The notes beneath the pieces are model-generated. The model saw only the letters and a list, made by a program, of their open reading frames with translations. It had not been told where the DNA came from and did no database searches. Both the position numbers and the translations under genes were made by a program. This document shows, one piece after another, positions 35,846 to 48,834 of a stretch of DNA of 64,000 nt (its first letter is position 1; the number at the start of each line of letters is the position of its first letter). This stretch comes from Tubulanus polymorphus (lineage: Eukaryota > Nemertea > Palaeonemertea > Tubulaniformes > Tubulanidae). Location of the stretch: NCBI RefSeq assembly GCF_964204645.1, contig NC_134036.1:11458704-11522703 (forward strand), read 5' to 3'.

Positions 35846-36000
35846 CATTCCGTTCCAAGAAATATGGTATTATCTAGCGTTGTTAAAGACATGGGTTATA
35901 AATTATCGAATATATGTTTAGAATATGACACGGTAAGTGATGAAAATATTGTAACACAATTCAAACTAAATACAATCCAGGATTTTCATTATCATATGAT
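35846..36000 (+). pseudogene. Capsid-like protein fragment at inner end of right arm
   Basis: This is the plus-strand counterpart of 10796-10965, with VPRNMVLSSVV and YKLSNICLEYDTVSDEN. It points outward, away from the pX-like gene next to it. Identity is tentative. Confidence 0.35.
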
Positions 36001-39000
36001 TATATTGATAAATTCAAAACTGTAACTATTAATGCAAATGATGCTACGAGCAATTATCTCAGGTTGAGATTATTGCTCGTAGGTTTGTGTTATTCAGCTC
36101 AAACGTACATGTGTAGCTGCAGTGATCAGCGCATTTTCTGTATGCGGATGCAATACAAGTTTATAGATTAATTTGATCTAGTCGCACTTTTCGCGTCCTA
36201 TTGATCCGCAGCAAGATTTCGTAGTAGCTAAAAATATTTGTAATGTTGATTTCCTGTATGCGTTGGTAGTTATTAATGGGTGTCAGATAAAAAACGATGT
36301 AGTAAGCAGGTTGTTGTTAGACGCGAAGAAAGAAGGACACGTTGGGACTCGACCTCACAACAACTACTTGTGTTGATCTCATTTCAACCTTTGTAGTACA
36401 CTATATCTTGTTTTGCATTGTTTAAACTCGCTAAATAGTTGAACAGGACAGAAGATTGACGACACCGGCCTGACTTTTTTATATCACGTACATGTCTTTT
36501 TTATGAATGAAAATAAGAACATACCTTTTTTATTGCGAAGTAGTGAGTCTAAATCTCGCTCGCACCAAATGGACCATTGCGCAGCGAACGCGTACACATA
36601 CACGTGGCTCCATAGGAGATTCACCGACGCCGGCCGTAAGCTCGTGCCACCATCTCGATCATTATCTTTACATCATATCTTAATTTTTTTCTAATGGAAA
36701 GCTCCATTTACATCTACACCGCCCCACTGGAGTCAGGTGGGGGACTGAAAATTGTTACATGATTGTAGCGAGAAATTGTAGTTTAGGAAGAAAATTACCT
36801 CAAGCTCCGTGAGTAAAGGGAAATTGGGGGTTTGAGGCCAGAAGTATGGAGTATGAGGCTTGGTAGGTTTTTGGGTTAAAATGTTGCGTAAAATATATGG
36901 GGTAAATTTTTTCTTGGAGGATGGAAATGCAAGTGAAATGTTGATAAAATAAAATATTTTCCAAACATTGTGATAAATATGTTGGTAAATCGAATATATC
37001 TTTTCATAATAAATCATGTAAACATCAGAAAAAATGAAATTGGTGGTGAAAAAATAAATATAGATGAAAAAAAAATAGATTCTATAAAACTGAATGAAAT
37101 TTATTGTGATATTTTCGCAGGTTAAAAGACAGTATATTTCTCGGTTTCAGCAGAAAGGAGTACTATTTTGCTTGGTTCTAGGTGTTCCTTTAGCGGTTTG
37201 TGACATATTGTGTCAGCTCCAGTTATGTCATTTTATTACTATACCGTTATAGCGTCATTTTATTACTATACCGTTATAGCGTCTCGTACGATGTTTAATT
37301 CGTGTTTGTCGTATATATTTCTGTCTGATGTGATTCCTTACCTTCGCCTGAAGATACGACAGATTATTCCCTATTTAGTGATGATCGTTAGAAGAGATGT
37401 CCGTTTCTCCAGTATTTGACTATGTTATTAGGTGTTGCTGTTCCCTTTGAATTGGTGTAAATTCACAGGGAACAGCAACAGTTATAAGGCGCAGCTATAA
37501 ATTGACTTTCAATTTTGGAATTGAAGAAAATTATATGAACTTTAAAAAGTCCGATATTTTCAATCTATGATTTGCTGTGATATTTTGTAATCGTATTTCA
37601 TTATACAATCGTCGCGAGTGTTGTGTTCTGAGTTTGGTTTGTCTCATCTTGATTTTCGGGGCGAAAATATTAAGTCCATGGGGATATTAGGAAGATAGTG
37701 ATGTGTACGGAAGCTGGAGTTCATGGTTAGTGTTACTATTGCCAGACTGCCTGCGTTGATGCATGAGGCAGACATAAACAATTAATAGAAATAATGTAAA
37801 TAAACACGTCTGGATGTGACGTATGTGTCTACGTAGGAAAACCTAAACATAGTACGGCCATGAGTTCCGACGAGTACACAAGATATTTTTTGGTTGTTGT
37901 GACGTGTGTAGGTACGTTTACATTCCATACATTGGCTGGAGGAATGTTTTGACGCATAAATACATGAAAATCCGTGAATTCCAGCCATGTGTGGTAAGGG
38001 TCTGCACACGTTACAACATTCCTCCAGCCTCCTTTTAAAGAGTAAAATGATTTAAAATGAGACACCGGGAAACATTAAAAGTAGAGAAAAAACAACGAGA
38101 CTGGAAAGAAAACAGCCAGAGCGAATATACCTCTGTGAATAAAAGCTTATTATACCTACTGGAGAAGATTCTTTCAACCTTCATTATCTATCACTTATTT
38201 TCGATCGAATTGTCTGTAAAACATCAGTCTTCGTCCATGATTTGAATTCAATCCAATAGTTTTCACTATTTTCAATTTGTTCTGCTTATAATCTCTTATC
38301 TAGAGTACCAATGCTTAATTTTGATGCTGATTAAACATACACTCACGTAAATTTAGGAAAGTCCATATTAAGAATTTCGTTTCTTGTTTTTGTATTGCAT
38401 CTACACGCCAGAGGTAATAACGGATTCATACATTTGACTACAAAGAGAAAAAAAATTCCTTGTGTACAGACAGTTCAAGTTTTTAGATCCCTGAAAAGCT
38501 TCCATTTTAGATATCTCGATAATAATTGACCATTTATTTTTCTGATTGACCATTAATTTTCCCAAAAAGTCCCCCTTTCGAAAAACCTAAGCAACCAATG
38601 TATGCTTGCTTTGTGTTTACCAATGCACTTATTATAAGTACATTAGCAAGCACATTGTTACCTTTTCTAGCTATTTCCAATGTTTTCAGTAAAATATTGC
38701 ATCCTGTATTACATGAATCATTCAACGATACTCCGGGACTAATAACTCACAAAAAGTTTAGATTAACCATTAAACAATATGATACATGACCAAATACACG
38801 TTTAATACGAAAAAGACCCACTACGCGCACATTTCAAATTTCGAACCATGGCTTATCATTTAAAAATTACGACACGACGTTCGATCTCTCACTAGAGATC
38901 ATCTTTTTAAATCTATACGCAGCGGGTTTAATTGTTTTGTCAATTATCTACATTTGAGTGCGACTATACTATAAATACAAAGTTATTTTAGCAATGAAGT

Positions 39001-42000
39001 TTTAATTGCAATTACAAATATTAACAATCCACTGGTAAACTCTGAACAACCTTCGGCAACTAACCTCAGATCGTAGATTGGTCTCAGGTGGCCTGCTGAT
39101 CCACTTTTCTAATACTACTAAATAATTAAACATTATATTTAGAAGTAGTCCATTGAAGTACTATTTATTTTCATATCAGGATAATTTGTGTACGGAAGAT
39201 TGTAAAACGATATTCCATCGAGTTTTATGGTTCTCTAGATTATAGTGTATACAATCAATAATTAATTATCTTCCACGGATACCAATCATACCAAGTTAAC
39301 ACAATAATTTTCTTAAAACTGTTATTGTTGATAACGATGTTTTCTACTGGTCTGAAGTACCACTAACAGCGGACTGTTACTGTTGATTACGATGTTTTCT
39401 ACTGGTCTGAAGTACCACTAACAGCCGAATGTAGGCGATTCATGTAGAATTTAGATTGTTAAATTTAGGGTGTTAGAAACGTACGGCAGCAAACGTCTAT
39501 TCTCATAGTGAGAACGCTTAACTAAATTTATTGCCTATACGCAGCGAAATAATTGCCTAAACGCAGTTAAACGTCTCGAGCGGAGTTAATGCGTCGATCG
39601 CTCTATATTACTTCGAGAAGTTACTGTCTCGGCCAAAGAGTGGCGTGCGATTCGGTCCGACTGATTCAACCGCGCGCAGCCGTCGCGCAGCCGTCGCATA
39701 TTGGTCCCTATATGAACGAATACTTTTTAGCGCCAAATTCTGGAAATAATTTCTCCCTGGTCTCCCTTAATTTTCGAGGCCGTACTTCCGGTCGATCGAT
39801 TTTTTTCTTCCCACAAAATAATTTTCCCGTGATCACCGTGCGTTAAGAGTCGATTTTTGGTATATAATCTAGAAACAAACATCGGTGATGATCGTGTCTG
39901 CAACATAATGGTTCTTGCGTCGGTGAAACTCTCATTCAGCCGTGTACTGTAATAGACGGACGACTTCACGACCAAAAGGTAAGTCCCTACGTCCCTACAA
40001 ACGTTGAGCAAATAGATGTAGCTAGTCTTACGCAGACACTCGCGCATTCTACCGAAACACGCTGTGCGAATAAATTCGCTGCGAAAATAATGTAGTGTGT
40101 AAGAGGCTTTACTGATGCTTCATCGGGCAAAAGGGTTAATAAGAAAACTTACATGCACTAATTCTTTATCGATTATAGAAACCTTCTTCTATTTAACTTT
40201 ATGTCGACTGAAATTATGGACGGATTATTTCCACAATGTTCTCATAGATCCAGTTATGATATCAGATCAAGTGTAGGCATAATGTATTGATTGATGGATA
40301 CATCGAATGTTTCTCGCTCGTCAAGCGGCAGGCGATGCTGGACCGTAAAAGCGTCCTAAACCGTAAATGTGTTTTTGTTTTTATATCACCTACTGTTGTT
40401 GGTAAAAATAAAATAATTTGGCCTAATTGTATATTCTCTACCTCACATACTACACCGAATTTATAGTTCAGTTCTTTGATGGCACCTGTTAAAAACACAA
40501 ATCAATGAATATATGTTAATAAACTGATATTTGGGTCTTTTCCGGAAATTGGATTTTTGTCCGGAAATTGGATTTTTGTCAGACTTGGCCTTGAAAAATC
40601 TAACAACATCGCTAGCACATAGAAAAAAAGGTAGAAACAATATTTATTGCATTTTGATAGCACCTTTTCGGATATTCAGTATAACTTCAATTAAGCTGGC
40701 ATACGACTAAATTCACAAAGTCATCGTTGAAATGTGGTATAAATTCAAGGTTGCAGCGGGCTAAGAAAGTAAATTAAAATTCCACTACCTAAAGCCGATG
40801 TTGAACTGTGGCTAATGCTGCATGATACGTCGATGTTTTAGATTGTCTTTTGTTGCCAACGGTGTCGTACATAAACGAAAAAATGGATAGATGAAAGAAA
40901 AACATCGGCTTCATGACCATTTTCTTAAGATGCCTGGTACACCTACTTTGCATGCGTTCACAATTCTCCTGTCTGTTTGTCCGGGAGTCGACGATATCAA
41001 ATTATTTTCCGATTTCGACAAACGTTTTATCTGTTTTTGATGTTTATGAGTTATTGGTCCGTTCTTAGATACATACATTGTAACTCGACCTGCTCCAGTC
41101 AGTCTTATTATGTCTACAGATCTCACCTTTGGATACTGCGCGTATTATTCCAGTAGCATGTACATCAATCGTGTACTCGAGCCACGAAGTGTAACGCCAA
41201 AATATTGCGTTCACTTTATATACATGTGTTACAGTAGTTAGTAGTAAGTCCACGCTAGGACCACGGTCAAATGTCCGACTAATTCCGATTATATTATGAG
41301 TAAGTCGGGTTTTGGGGTTTTCTTAGGAAAAATCCGAGTTAGCTACTAATACTAAGACCCTAACCCTAACAACTTGGTGCACGGGGTCAATATTCTATTA
41401 TATAGCCGACTACAATTGCAAACATGTGTGTCCGTTAAAAGAAAAATTGATCTACCGGTGTATAATACGATGCGCGCCTGTTTCGATTTGTTTAGAAATA
41501 ACTGAAATTGGACGACTGACTTAGAGATTGAAAAATGCATTGCTTTGAAACGTTCGGAACATATATTCTAGCCGACTTAGTCGAATTTCTAACTATGAGA
41601 CAGATTTTGATAGGGAAATGAACTGAGAAAATCGGGTCTTTGGATTCGGAAGATTTTGCTGATTTTCCTATTTAAAGCCGTCCGACTTGGGCCAGTTCTA
41701 CTGTAGTTGTCCGTGTGTCTCATTCCGATACGTCGAGAGAATCGAGTAATTTGGAGTGTTCTGGAAACGTTTTATTGGTGTTAATTCCCCGTATATAAAT
41801 TCTGCAGGTTACATACTCTGCATTGTCGTTTACTGCGGTATTGGATTTTGTGGTTACACTTGTGATATTGTGTCCTTTATCAATGTCTGCTTGCCTGGAA
41901 CTTGTCTGCTGTGACCATCGGTATGTTCTGTATCATGTCATATTACCCCGATGATATATAATTAGCTGCATCACCCTCGTGATATCTGTATCTTATTCTT

Positions 42001-42464
42001 TTTGCACATAGCATGCTTGCTATAAATATGTACTGCTTCTAGATATGTGAGATCGATATTGCCTGAATAATCCCTGTTATGCGGAAATGTGATTTTGAGA
42101 CACCGTCCCGTCATTAAAGGTTTACTTACCCATGACATATGTTTCCATTCAAAGCGCCGCTTACTTTTCGTGTGCTGTATCTTTTTTTCTGTTAAAGGAC
42201 AGTTAACATCTTGCCGTAGTGGTAATTTTCGGGACATCAAGAACCAATAACAATCATTAGTATCACAATCATATGATATCTTACCTTCAATGAGTAGAAA
42301 TCCGTGTAAATACACCCGTGAACACCTTAGAGGTGACTCGGTCCATGTGCTCATTCTACAGCACCTGTCCACTCCCTCCATCTAGAGGCCACCATGCAAA
42401 CTACTGATGTACTAATAATGGAATAAATATATCATCAGCTTATCAGTGCGCGATGACGCATCAC
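35850..42464 (-). repeat. Right arm of giant inverted repeat
   Basis: This is the reverse complement of 4173-10945, with indels. It lacks the MITE of 5826-6044 and has a private 55-bp tandem duplication and a short duplicated 'ccggaaattggatttttgt' near 40544. The right edge is followed within about 6 bases by a hairpin-rich repeat (42470), which may have replaced the original flank. Confidence 0.92.
39319..39428. repeat. 55-bp tandem duplication, right arm only
   Basis: Two copies carry the core 'gatgttttctactggtctga'. The left arm has one copy near 7440-7490. It arose after the arms formed. Confidence 0.8.
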
Positions 42465-42469
42465 AAATG

Positions 42470-42560
42470 ACCCCCGTGAAGCTGGCTCCCGGTTCCCGGT
42501 TCCTTATTCGGCTCCCGATTCAAAAACATTTTGAATCGGGAGCCGAACGAAGTCAAGAAT
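42470..42560. repeat. Hairpin repeat family, copy 1
   Basis: The start 'gaagctggctcccggttccc' is followed by a palindrome made of CGGCTCCCGATTCAAAA and its complement around a 3-nt spacer. The same units recur at 43815-43885 and 55445-55645. Confidence 0.8.
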
Positions 42561-43620
42561 TCGAATGCGATGGAGCTTGAAGGTACAAGGGATGTTTGAA
42601 TTATATTCAGGCACAGAAACTCAAAATCGGAGAAATAATTACGGATAGACACGTTCAAATTAAAAAGTACCTTCAGTTGAATCATCCATCTATACAGCAG
42701 TACTTTGATGGGTGGCATCTTGCTAAGGGTAAAAAGCTCTTTTCGAATCTTAATTCATATGATTTACTCTGTTACACATTTAAAACCATAGTCTCGAAAT
42801 TTAAAATAGGTTAGGTACTTAATTTTATTGTAAATTGCAGGAGTTTTCAAAAAGATAGAGAAGGCAGCATAAACTAAGAAGTACAGTGTGCTTGGAGATT
42901 TGTCTCGATCAGTTATGTGCAAGTAGCAATGGAATGGCAGGTGTTGTGGAGAAATGGAAGTCCATTTTATATCACGCAGCTAATGTACACGAAGGTCACG
43001 ATGGAGGCCTTTTCCAGGAATGTGCCCATGGTCCTCTTGAACCACGGAACTGGATAAAAAAAGGTCAGTGCTATAGTGCAGTTTTATGTGTCCTTGTTGG
43101 TTACATGTATGTACATGTATGTGTGATTTCACTTTAAAAAAAACATTGTAACATTGATCACAAAAAGTAACATTGATCTTAATCAAACTATCTCTAGGAT
43201 CTGCTCCACACAAAGTATTGAATGGTATCGTGATGAACAAAAGCTTACTCGCTGACATAGGGAGTATTTCACCGCGAGCCCAGAAATCTTCACTCGAGTC
43301 TTATCATAGGGTTGTGATATACTTTGCGCATAAGTCACTGCATTACTTTTATAACTCGATGAATGCTAGGTAATTTGAAAATCCTTTGATGATAAAATGA
43401 AAAGTTATGTTTAAATGTATGATGTTTATCTTCACTACCATGATCTAGAAACAAATCTTATTTTCTATTTAAAGACTACAACTTTCAGCTCTTCATTATA
43501 ATGAGAACCGTAACAGAATGCAAGCTCATACAAAGGTATTCCGCAGTATCAGCTGTAGTATGCTAAGTGGAAGAAAGGTATGGCCGCTGCCAAAGAAGTT
43601 AAAGTGCCAGCTACATATAG
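42551..43620 (+). pseudogene. Broken multi-exon transposase-like gene fragment
   Basis: Exon-like pieces in order carry NAMELEGTRDV, ITDRHVQIKKYLQLNHPS with YFDGWHLAKGKK, then GVVEKWKSILYHAANVHEGH with ECAHGPLEPRNW, then SPRAQKSSLESYHRVVIYFA and LSALHYNENRNRMQAHTK. This order matches a protein family widespread in aquatic animal genomes that I associate with THAP/Kolobok-type transposases; that name is tentative. Splice-like sites include GTCAGT near 43062 and CTCTAG near 43196. Breaks include a one-base shift near 42594 and stops around 42810-42890 and 43550. The 5' part is cut off by the hairpin repeat. Confidence 0.6.
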
Positions 43621-43814
43621 TGAGTAAATTATAGCGATTAATCTGATCATTGATTATTTCGCCTTATTATTTTAACAAAATGATATTGTGACTGAATTGT
43701 GTTGTATTGGATAGTATATAAAGAAAAAAAGAAAAAAGGTTAAAAAAAGATTAAAAGCAATGTCACCCCATGTTTAGACTGACCGGTGTCAGTTTTTAAT
43801 GACTTTTATCTTAT

Positions 43815-43885
43815 AAAAAACCCCTGGGAAGCTGGCTCCCGGTTCCCGATTCGGTTCCCGATTCAAAACCATTTTGAATCGGGTA
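43815..43885. repeat. Hairpin repeat family, copy 2
   Basis: 'gaagctggctcccggttccc' is followed by the palindrome around 'gattcaaaaccattttgaatc'-type sequence. It ends abruptly at 43885. Confidence 0.75.
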
Positions 43886-43968
43886 TATTATTCTTGCGAT
43901 ACACTTTCCACGGGTGCGAGTGCACGTTTTGAAAAGTGGATGTTCCCCTTTAAGTTTAGAAATTGGTC

Positions 43969-44418
43969 TCATTTCCTGAGGCCTTTTCGCTTTTTGGTAC
44001 CAATTGTTTTGGCTGGTGGAGATTCATTGTTGGGTTCATTAGTAGCAGCTGCTGGGGGTTGAACTTCATTAGACTCACAGGTATCAGCTACACGTAGCAC
44101 TTGCAAATCTCCAGCAGGATCATTAGTATCAACATGTGGCTCGTAAATAGAAACTTGGATTCCAGGCTCACCAGCTTGGTTAGAATTGTCTATTCGTTCA
44201 ATATGCCCTTTGGTATTTTCTGTCCACGTTTTTATCCCAGTAACTCCACGTACGTTTTTTTTTCTTGTGGCGAATAACTGACAATTGTTGTTGGTTCTAA
44301 AGGCACAGGTTTTTGAGCATCTATCACGCCTTCCTCTCGTAAAACACTGAAAATCATTGAGAATGACAGCTGAGCCATCTTCCAAGTCTTCTAATACAAA
44401 AGTGTAACCTATATAAAA
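43969..44418 (-). CDS. Hypothetical protein exon, lysine-rich C-terminus
   Basis: A minus-strand frame of 138 codons from the first ATG (44385), possibly extending upstream to an acceptor-like 'tatatag' near 44419. It has a cysteine cluster (CFTRGRRDRCSKTCAF), an acidic/Pro-rich C-terminal half and a basic end KKRKGLRK that could be a nuclear localisation signal. I do not recognise the family. Codon content looks more like a real gene than neighbouring frames. It may belong to the neighbouring transposon remnant in opposite orientation. Confidence 0.4.
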   Translation of the reverse strand, partial: FYIGYTFVLEDLEDGSAVILNDFQCFTRGRRDRCSKTCAFRTNNNCQLFATRKKNVRGVTGIKTWTENTKGHIERIDNSNQAGEPGIQVSIYEPHVDTNDPAGDLQVLRVADTCESNEVQPPAAATNEPNNESPPAKTIGTKKRKGLRK

Positions 44419-45089
44419 AGCCTTCTTTCTTAACCCCCGCCCTTTTCATTAGACCGTGCCAAAGTTGGAATTACTGATTTTCTAATGAGAGCGCACAGAC
44501 AAAGATAAGACATTCTCACGAGTTTTTCAATCATAACTTTGAATTGAGAAATAAATAGCCAAATTACAAGTGAAACCTCCTAAAATGTAATAGACTATGC
44601 AAAATAAAATCTATCTTAAATACCAACAGTATGTAAAAGAGAGACGGATTAATTTACTGTTTGTAACATATGTGCATTTAAAACTGCAATAAAATTCAAT
44701 TCAATTTTATCTTCAATGCACTGCAATGAATCGAGAGTGCGGCTGTCTTGATGAATCCGTGGGAGGCCTTCACTCCCATCCCCTTCCGCGAGTTATTCTA
44801 ATTGAAGTGACTATCGAAATTTTGAGATGTCTTCGAACCTCCGACTTTCGTTCTTGATTAATGAAAGCAAATGCTTTCTTGGCAAATGCTTTCGCAGTAG
44901 TTCGTCTCACGGCGATCCAAGAATTTCACCTCTAACGCCCGATACGAATGCCCTCGTCTGCCTCTCTAAATTTACCTCGGGAGTTCCGGAGACCAACGAA
45001 AACAGGAACCGAGGTCCTATTCCATTATTCCATGTACCGTTATTCAGGCGTGAATAAACAGCGGTTTTGTGGGATGAGAGACGTTAAAG

Positions 45090-45092
<3 letters not shown>

Positions 45093-45133
<41 letters not shown>

Positions 45134-45140
45134 TGTTGCT
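45093..45140. repeat. CTG microsatellite
   Basis: About 14 CTG units with two TTG interruptions near the end. A frame through it ends in poly-Cys and is not a gene. Confidence 0.95.
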
Positions 45141-47730
45141 AGTAGTGTGATTATTTCTATATATAGTTTTTCTTGCTGTTCCTGTGCATATCATGAAGGT
45201 AATTAATCCGGTTGGTCCGTGTGTTTGACGTCATCCAATATGTTGAAAGCTTATTATTGCCACTACATATCCACTAATTACTAAGTGCAAAATTTATATT
45301 TTGTTGTTTTCGTTGTCTTTGAAAAGCCAATCAATCCCCATTCCCGGCCATGGTGCGATTTCATATGCGTAGTTTATTGAGTGTTTTCTAGGTTTGTTAA
45401 ATGTTTTGCCAACCGGTATGTTTGCGCATCAATTCACGATGATCGTTCATCGGAAAAAGTTCGGTAAACGGAATCTAAAAACAAACAGGTGAGTAAATAT
45501 TCCTGCTTTTAACTTCAGTTCGGTTCGTTTAATGAGGCGTCATTGATCATGCCATCTGGCGTACCAAAATGAATATTTTAGGTTCTAAGTTGCCATACTA
45601 TGCATTCGAAAAATGTGCTTATTTTCCAAACGAGAAGTTATGGGTACGGTATGTAAAGGGATGTGATTTTCATTTATAGGAATAGATAGAACATTTTCTC
45701 TTAGAATTGGAAATTAAAAATTAAAAAATATTCATTCAAACAATAGTGTTTCTACGTGGGTTCTTCGGGGGTTCTTGCCCAGGTGTTTCTTGCTGAGGGT
45801 TAAAACTCTTTCTATGGCTTGGATGTTGTTTCGGCAAATTTCCACGTTTAGAAAATTTTCGAAAAATCCTCGAGAGAATGGTTTAATTTGATTATAGTCA
45901 TAGAGTCATAGAGCTGCTTGTAATGTTTAGTGTTAATAATGTTAATGAGATACCCACACGATTGACTCCGGGAAACTAAGCAGGCCATTCGTAAAACATT
46001 TGTCATTATAATTTTCAGTTTTCATTCTACCGATTTTGGATTTTTTTCACAAAAAAATGGGAAAAGTGCAGATACTTTTGTACGTTTTAGCGGAATGCCT
46101 ATAAGCAGACGAAAACATGGCCTTATAACGAATATCGGATGCGCCAAGGTGTCATAAGTATAAACAAAGTGGCTGCTCTACTGTTAGTTCTGATACCTAG
46201 GCAGCGCCAGAAGTCCTCTAAACTCGATGCGTTTCTGGATAGATTGCTAGAGCGCAATTTAAAAAGAACCCTGCCGGTGCTATCAAATTCACGATTCTAA
46301 AGCAACTCAAAAATGGATATGAATGAAGAATTGCGTTTATAGAATAGTTTATATTGCAGCATGTATTGACGATTTGAATTCATCGGTGAAACAAATGAAT
46401 CATATTCGTCGATACGCGATTTCATAATCTTTCTCTTTACCTACGACTATATGAATCAGTTTACGGATTATCCTTCATAGAAGTAAAACACATATTCGTG
46501 AATAGTGCTAAAAATTTAAAATCTTCTTCAAATTCGAAAAAAAATTATGATTTATGTTATGGACGCCCGGTAAAGGACATACGGTTCATGGCAATTCAGT
46601 CCTGCTTTCTACTTAATGCTGACTTATCAAATTGTTCGCTTATTTGCAAAAATTAAAAAGAAACAAATGAGTTAGTTTCGTACGCCCTTCGATCAATAGT
46701 TCGAAGATGTTTATTATATCATCATACTGACAGAATCATTCCTCCAAGATTCTTTTCTCTACCATTTTTGTTCAGGGCCAAATTCACTGTCAGTGATGAC
46801 CAGATGACGATCAATATGACGCGATACGAGTAAAGAAAGGCTGCGGTATTTGACAGTTTGGACAAAACCTAGTGGTCTACAAAAAACGAGCAGGAAATTC
46901 GAATAAATTACCACATTCCGTGGTCAATAATGAACTCAGGTGTAAGACCGGTGCGTTACTAGTTAAATGATGATATATACACGCACCGTGCATCAGCGAA
47001 GTATTAGGACAGCATATGAAAAATTAATATTCAGAAACGCGAAAAGTGAATATATTTAAATATACTGGTTTTCGGAGGACCGATTGGAAAAACAATTCAT
47101 TTACGGCTTTGCGAGAGTACATAGTGATGCAGGTGGAACGATTTTGAAGTGCCAGACGCGAATCGATTTACCATGACAAAACATCAGTAGAATTTTCGAT
47201 CTATATCAAGCTGTGCAATCATAAGTTTATTTTCAATAAGTCTAAATGTATAAAACAAGGCACCAAATGTGTTGTTATTCGTCGACCGTACTGGCTGAAG
47301 TAAACGAGAGTTGAATACGTTGGAAGAAGCGACTAAGGTGAGCGCAGTCATGAAATATTCACATCTTTATTATTCATACTCAAACGTTGATTTTCAGTGA
47401 AACAAAATACAATTTCATATGTTGTATACCTATCGCATAGACCAACGATTCATTTTGATTACCAATATAATCTATCGATTCCACAATATTAAGTGGGGTT
47501 CCATCCAGCAAACGTTTGTCTAAAGTAGCCAATATCATAGTTTTGTCTTCGTTAACCTTTTGGATCGTCTTGAGGGTTAGGGTCTAAATGAGGATCAAGC
47601 AAACTGAATGCCTTAATACTTTATTCTTTAAGCTCTTTGCATCAATATATCTACTTTCACTTAATTTATTTTGTTTCTAAATTTGATGCGGATAGTTGTA
47701 TTAGAAAAACAAGAACAAACGTAGTTCTTC

Positions 47731-48254
47731 CTAAGTACGGAACAACGAAACCATGAAATATGAAACGAAATTACGTAATGCTAAAGTACGAAAAGAAATA
47801 CGTAACGAAATGCTTAACTACGAAACGAAATGGCCATTCTTTCACGGGTCCTGCTAAAGTATGAAATGAAATACGAAACTAAATTGTATTTTTCTTGCTA
47901 CAGCAGCGAATAGAGCTGGTTCGTGGAGCTGGCTTAAACATTCGCACCCGATGTAGTGTGACAGGGTTCCGCATCGTTTCAAAAGGCCAATACCCTAAAA
48001 ACCATCCAGTTGAAGAATGTAAATTCTTGAATAATTTCAAAAGATCATTTACATGTACTGCAAAACTTTGACATCCCGTGGCGTTATGAGCATTTGTCTA
48101 TAGTATAGTCGTATTTGATGACCATTTCTTCGTATTTCATTTCATAATTAAGCACTTTTTGCAAAATTTCGTTATTTCGTAGTTTCGTTTTCATTTCGCT
48201 TCATATTTCGATTTTTGGTTCATATTTCGTAGTTCCGTCGTTTCGTACTTTTAG
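47731..48254. repeat. Foldback element with CGAAA-rich arms
   Basis: The left arm (from 47734, 'agtacggaacaacgaaacc') and right arm (to 48250) are imperfect inverted repeats built from short 'tacgaaacgaaat' units, about 150 bp each, with a 200-bp centre. No clear target duplication and no coding sequence. Confidence 0.65.
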
Positions 48255-48351
48255 CTGGAACCGAAGAAACACGGAATTTAACCTGTCTAATCCCTACATT
48301 TACAGATGCAACCTAGTTTGGGCAAAAACGGTCCAAGACAATAGAAGTTAA

Positions 48352-48834
48352 CCCTGGGAAGCCAAAACATACTTTTGGTAGTAGGGCATACCCCATATTT
48401 ATTTTCAATCAATATCTGTTTTAAATATATTTTCACATTAACATGTTTTTTGGAAGGGGTCACATGTGACCCCCAAGCTGCTTCATTATTAGTTTAGAGT
48501 ACCTAAATATTTTTAGAGAAACTTCATAATATGAAAAAGTGCATCCTTTAATGCCCAGTGTTCCATATATGACCCCAATTTGTTGATTGAAAATGTACAA
48601 GCTACGTTCTGGCTATGGGTCATATATTACCCCTTGGGTTAAAGTGGTAAATTTGATTTTATGGAGCGCCACCTGGTGAGTTTACTACTAACTGACAAGG
48701 CTCATATATGTAAAATTGGGCTTTTTAGATAGCACAGGTGCTCTTAAACACATCTAAGAACTCTGGAACCCAACCAACAGCAGTTCTTAAATTTATGACC
48801 GGCTAAAAAGGTGGGGTCATATATGACCCCAGGG
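48352..48834. mobile_element. piggyBac-type MITE, 483 bp
   Basis: It starts CCCTGGG and ends CCCAGGG, flanked by TTAA on both sides (48348-48351 and 48835-48838), the piggyBac hallmark. Palindromic motifs like GGGTCATATATGACCCC recur inside. It has no transposase. Confidence 0.78.

Noticed and set aside
4173-42464. Complete Polinton with AG...TC ends and 6-bp target duplication
   Set aside because: The outer ends do not read AG/TC on both sides, no 6-bp duplication is present, and PolB and integrase are missing.
44948-45142. Frame ending in poly-cysteine
   Set aside because: It is a CTG microsatellite read in one frame.
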